From: Paenarthrobacter sp. GOM3
GTDB taxonomy: Bacteria; Actinomycetota; Actinomycetes; Actinomycetales; Micrococcaceae
Reading direction: 5' to 3'
Length of the DNA: 64,000 nucleotides
Assembly: GCF_018215265.2 (NCBI RefSeq)
Contig: NZ_CP136562.1
Coordinates: forward strand, 1,984,001-2,048,000
Under the pieces are notes generated by a model. The model made no database searches, was not told the DNA's origin, and saw only the letters and a list, made by a program, of their open reading frames with translations. Below are positions 63,863-64,000 of the stretch, one piece after another. The position numbers and the translations under genes were made by a program. Position 1 is the first letter of the stretch. Each line of letters begins with the position of its first letter.

Positions 63863-64000
63863 ATGACTAACGTTCTTTGGTTTTCGGAGCTTGGCTTGAC
63901 CGACCTTGACCAGGTTGGCGGCAAAAATGCATCACTCGGGGAAATGGTTCGGAATCTCGCCTCGGCTGGGGTGAAGGTTCCGGACGGTTTCGCGACGACG
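63863..64000 (+). CDS. ppsA: Phosphoenolpyruvate synthase-like protein, N-terminal 46 residues
   Basis: The window ends inside this gene. The visible N-terminus ([21 protein letters not shown], then [11 protein letters not shown] and [11 protein letters not shown]) is the start of the PEP/pyruvate-binding ATP-grasp domain, with the typical [11 protein letters not shown] motif. GGAGG lies 10 bases before the ATG. PEP synthase is more likely than a rifampicin phosphotransferase, which shares the same N-terminal motif. Confidence 0.8.
   Translation, partial: MTNVLWFSELGLTDLDQVGGKNASLGEMVRNLASAGVKVPDGFATT

Noticed and set aside
1..64000. CRISPR arrays, insertion sequences or rRNA genes
   Set aside because: No regularly spaced short repeats, transposase with terminal repeats, or rRNA-like sequence was seen on either strand.

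Overview
The window comes from a high-GC Gram-positive actinobacterium, most likely Arthrobacter or a close relative in the Micrococcales. The grounds are strong GC bias in third codon positions, frequent GTG/TTG starts with GGAGG-type ribosome sites, ATGA/GTGA gene overlaps, and protein families such as actinobacterial SelA/B/D, PdxS, ROK regulators and NrfD. This is judged by eye; no database search was possible. 

Layout. (1) 1-13.1 kb: a minus-strand block with aspartate ammonia-lyase (cut by the left edge), an aldehyde dehydrogenase, an ACT-less homoserine dehydrogenase, an AlaX-type editing hydrolase, PdxS, a small unknown protein, an EamA/RhtA-type exporter, a standalone B3/B4 tRNA-editing protein, a LysG/ArgP-like LysR regulator and a polar amino-acid ABC transporter. 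Two plus-strand genes follow: an HD-domain protein of cyanamide-hydratase type and a GlxA-type regulator. Read together, it imports an amino acid, converts a homoserine-level intermediate to aspartate and fumarate, and carries tRNA-proofreading and export functions. This resembles the published canavanine-degradation logic, although no lyase is visible here. (2) 13.1-17.7 kb: gene-poor accessory DNA with an aminotransferase remnant, an OLD-family ATPase/TOPRIM nuclease and the first copy of an att-like repeat. (3) 17.7-44.2 kb: a carbohydrate island. TetR, MFS transporter, GH78 rhamnosidase, GH1 glucosidase and an SDR form one unit. A galactomannan unit follows, with a GH26 mannanase, GH36 alpha-galactosidase, GH2 beta-mannosidase, an Opp-type ABC importer, a BadF-type kinase and ManA, plus ROK and LacI-like regulators. 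A second copy of the att-like repeat lies at 44.5-44.9 kb, so the island sits between direct repeats. (4) 44.2-51.3 kb: gene-poor DNA with strong palindromes, a TetR/quinone-reductase pair, an SLH/beta-propeller surface protein and a decayed metal ATPase. (5) 51.3-61.7 kb: a selenium locus. It holds a rhodanese, a formate dehydrogenase whose catalytic subunit reads through an in-frame UGA with a SECIS hairpin, its FeS and NrfD subunits, selD, tRNA-Sec, selA and selB. (6) 61.7-64 kb: an aldo/keto reductase, a frameshifted TetR gene and the start of a PEP synthase-like gene. 

The selenium locus is self-contained: SelD makes selenophosphate, SelA converts seryl-tRNA-Sec, and SelB delivers it at the formate dehydrogenase UGA. 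In the galactomannan unit, the secreted mannanase cuts the polymer, the ABC transporter imports oligomers, GH36 and GH2 trim them, and the kinase plus ManA feed mannose into glycolysis.
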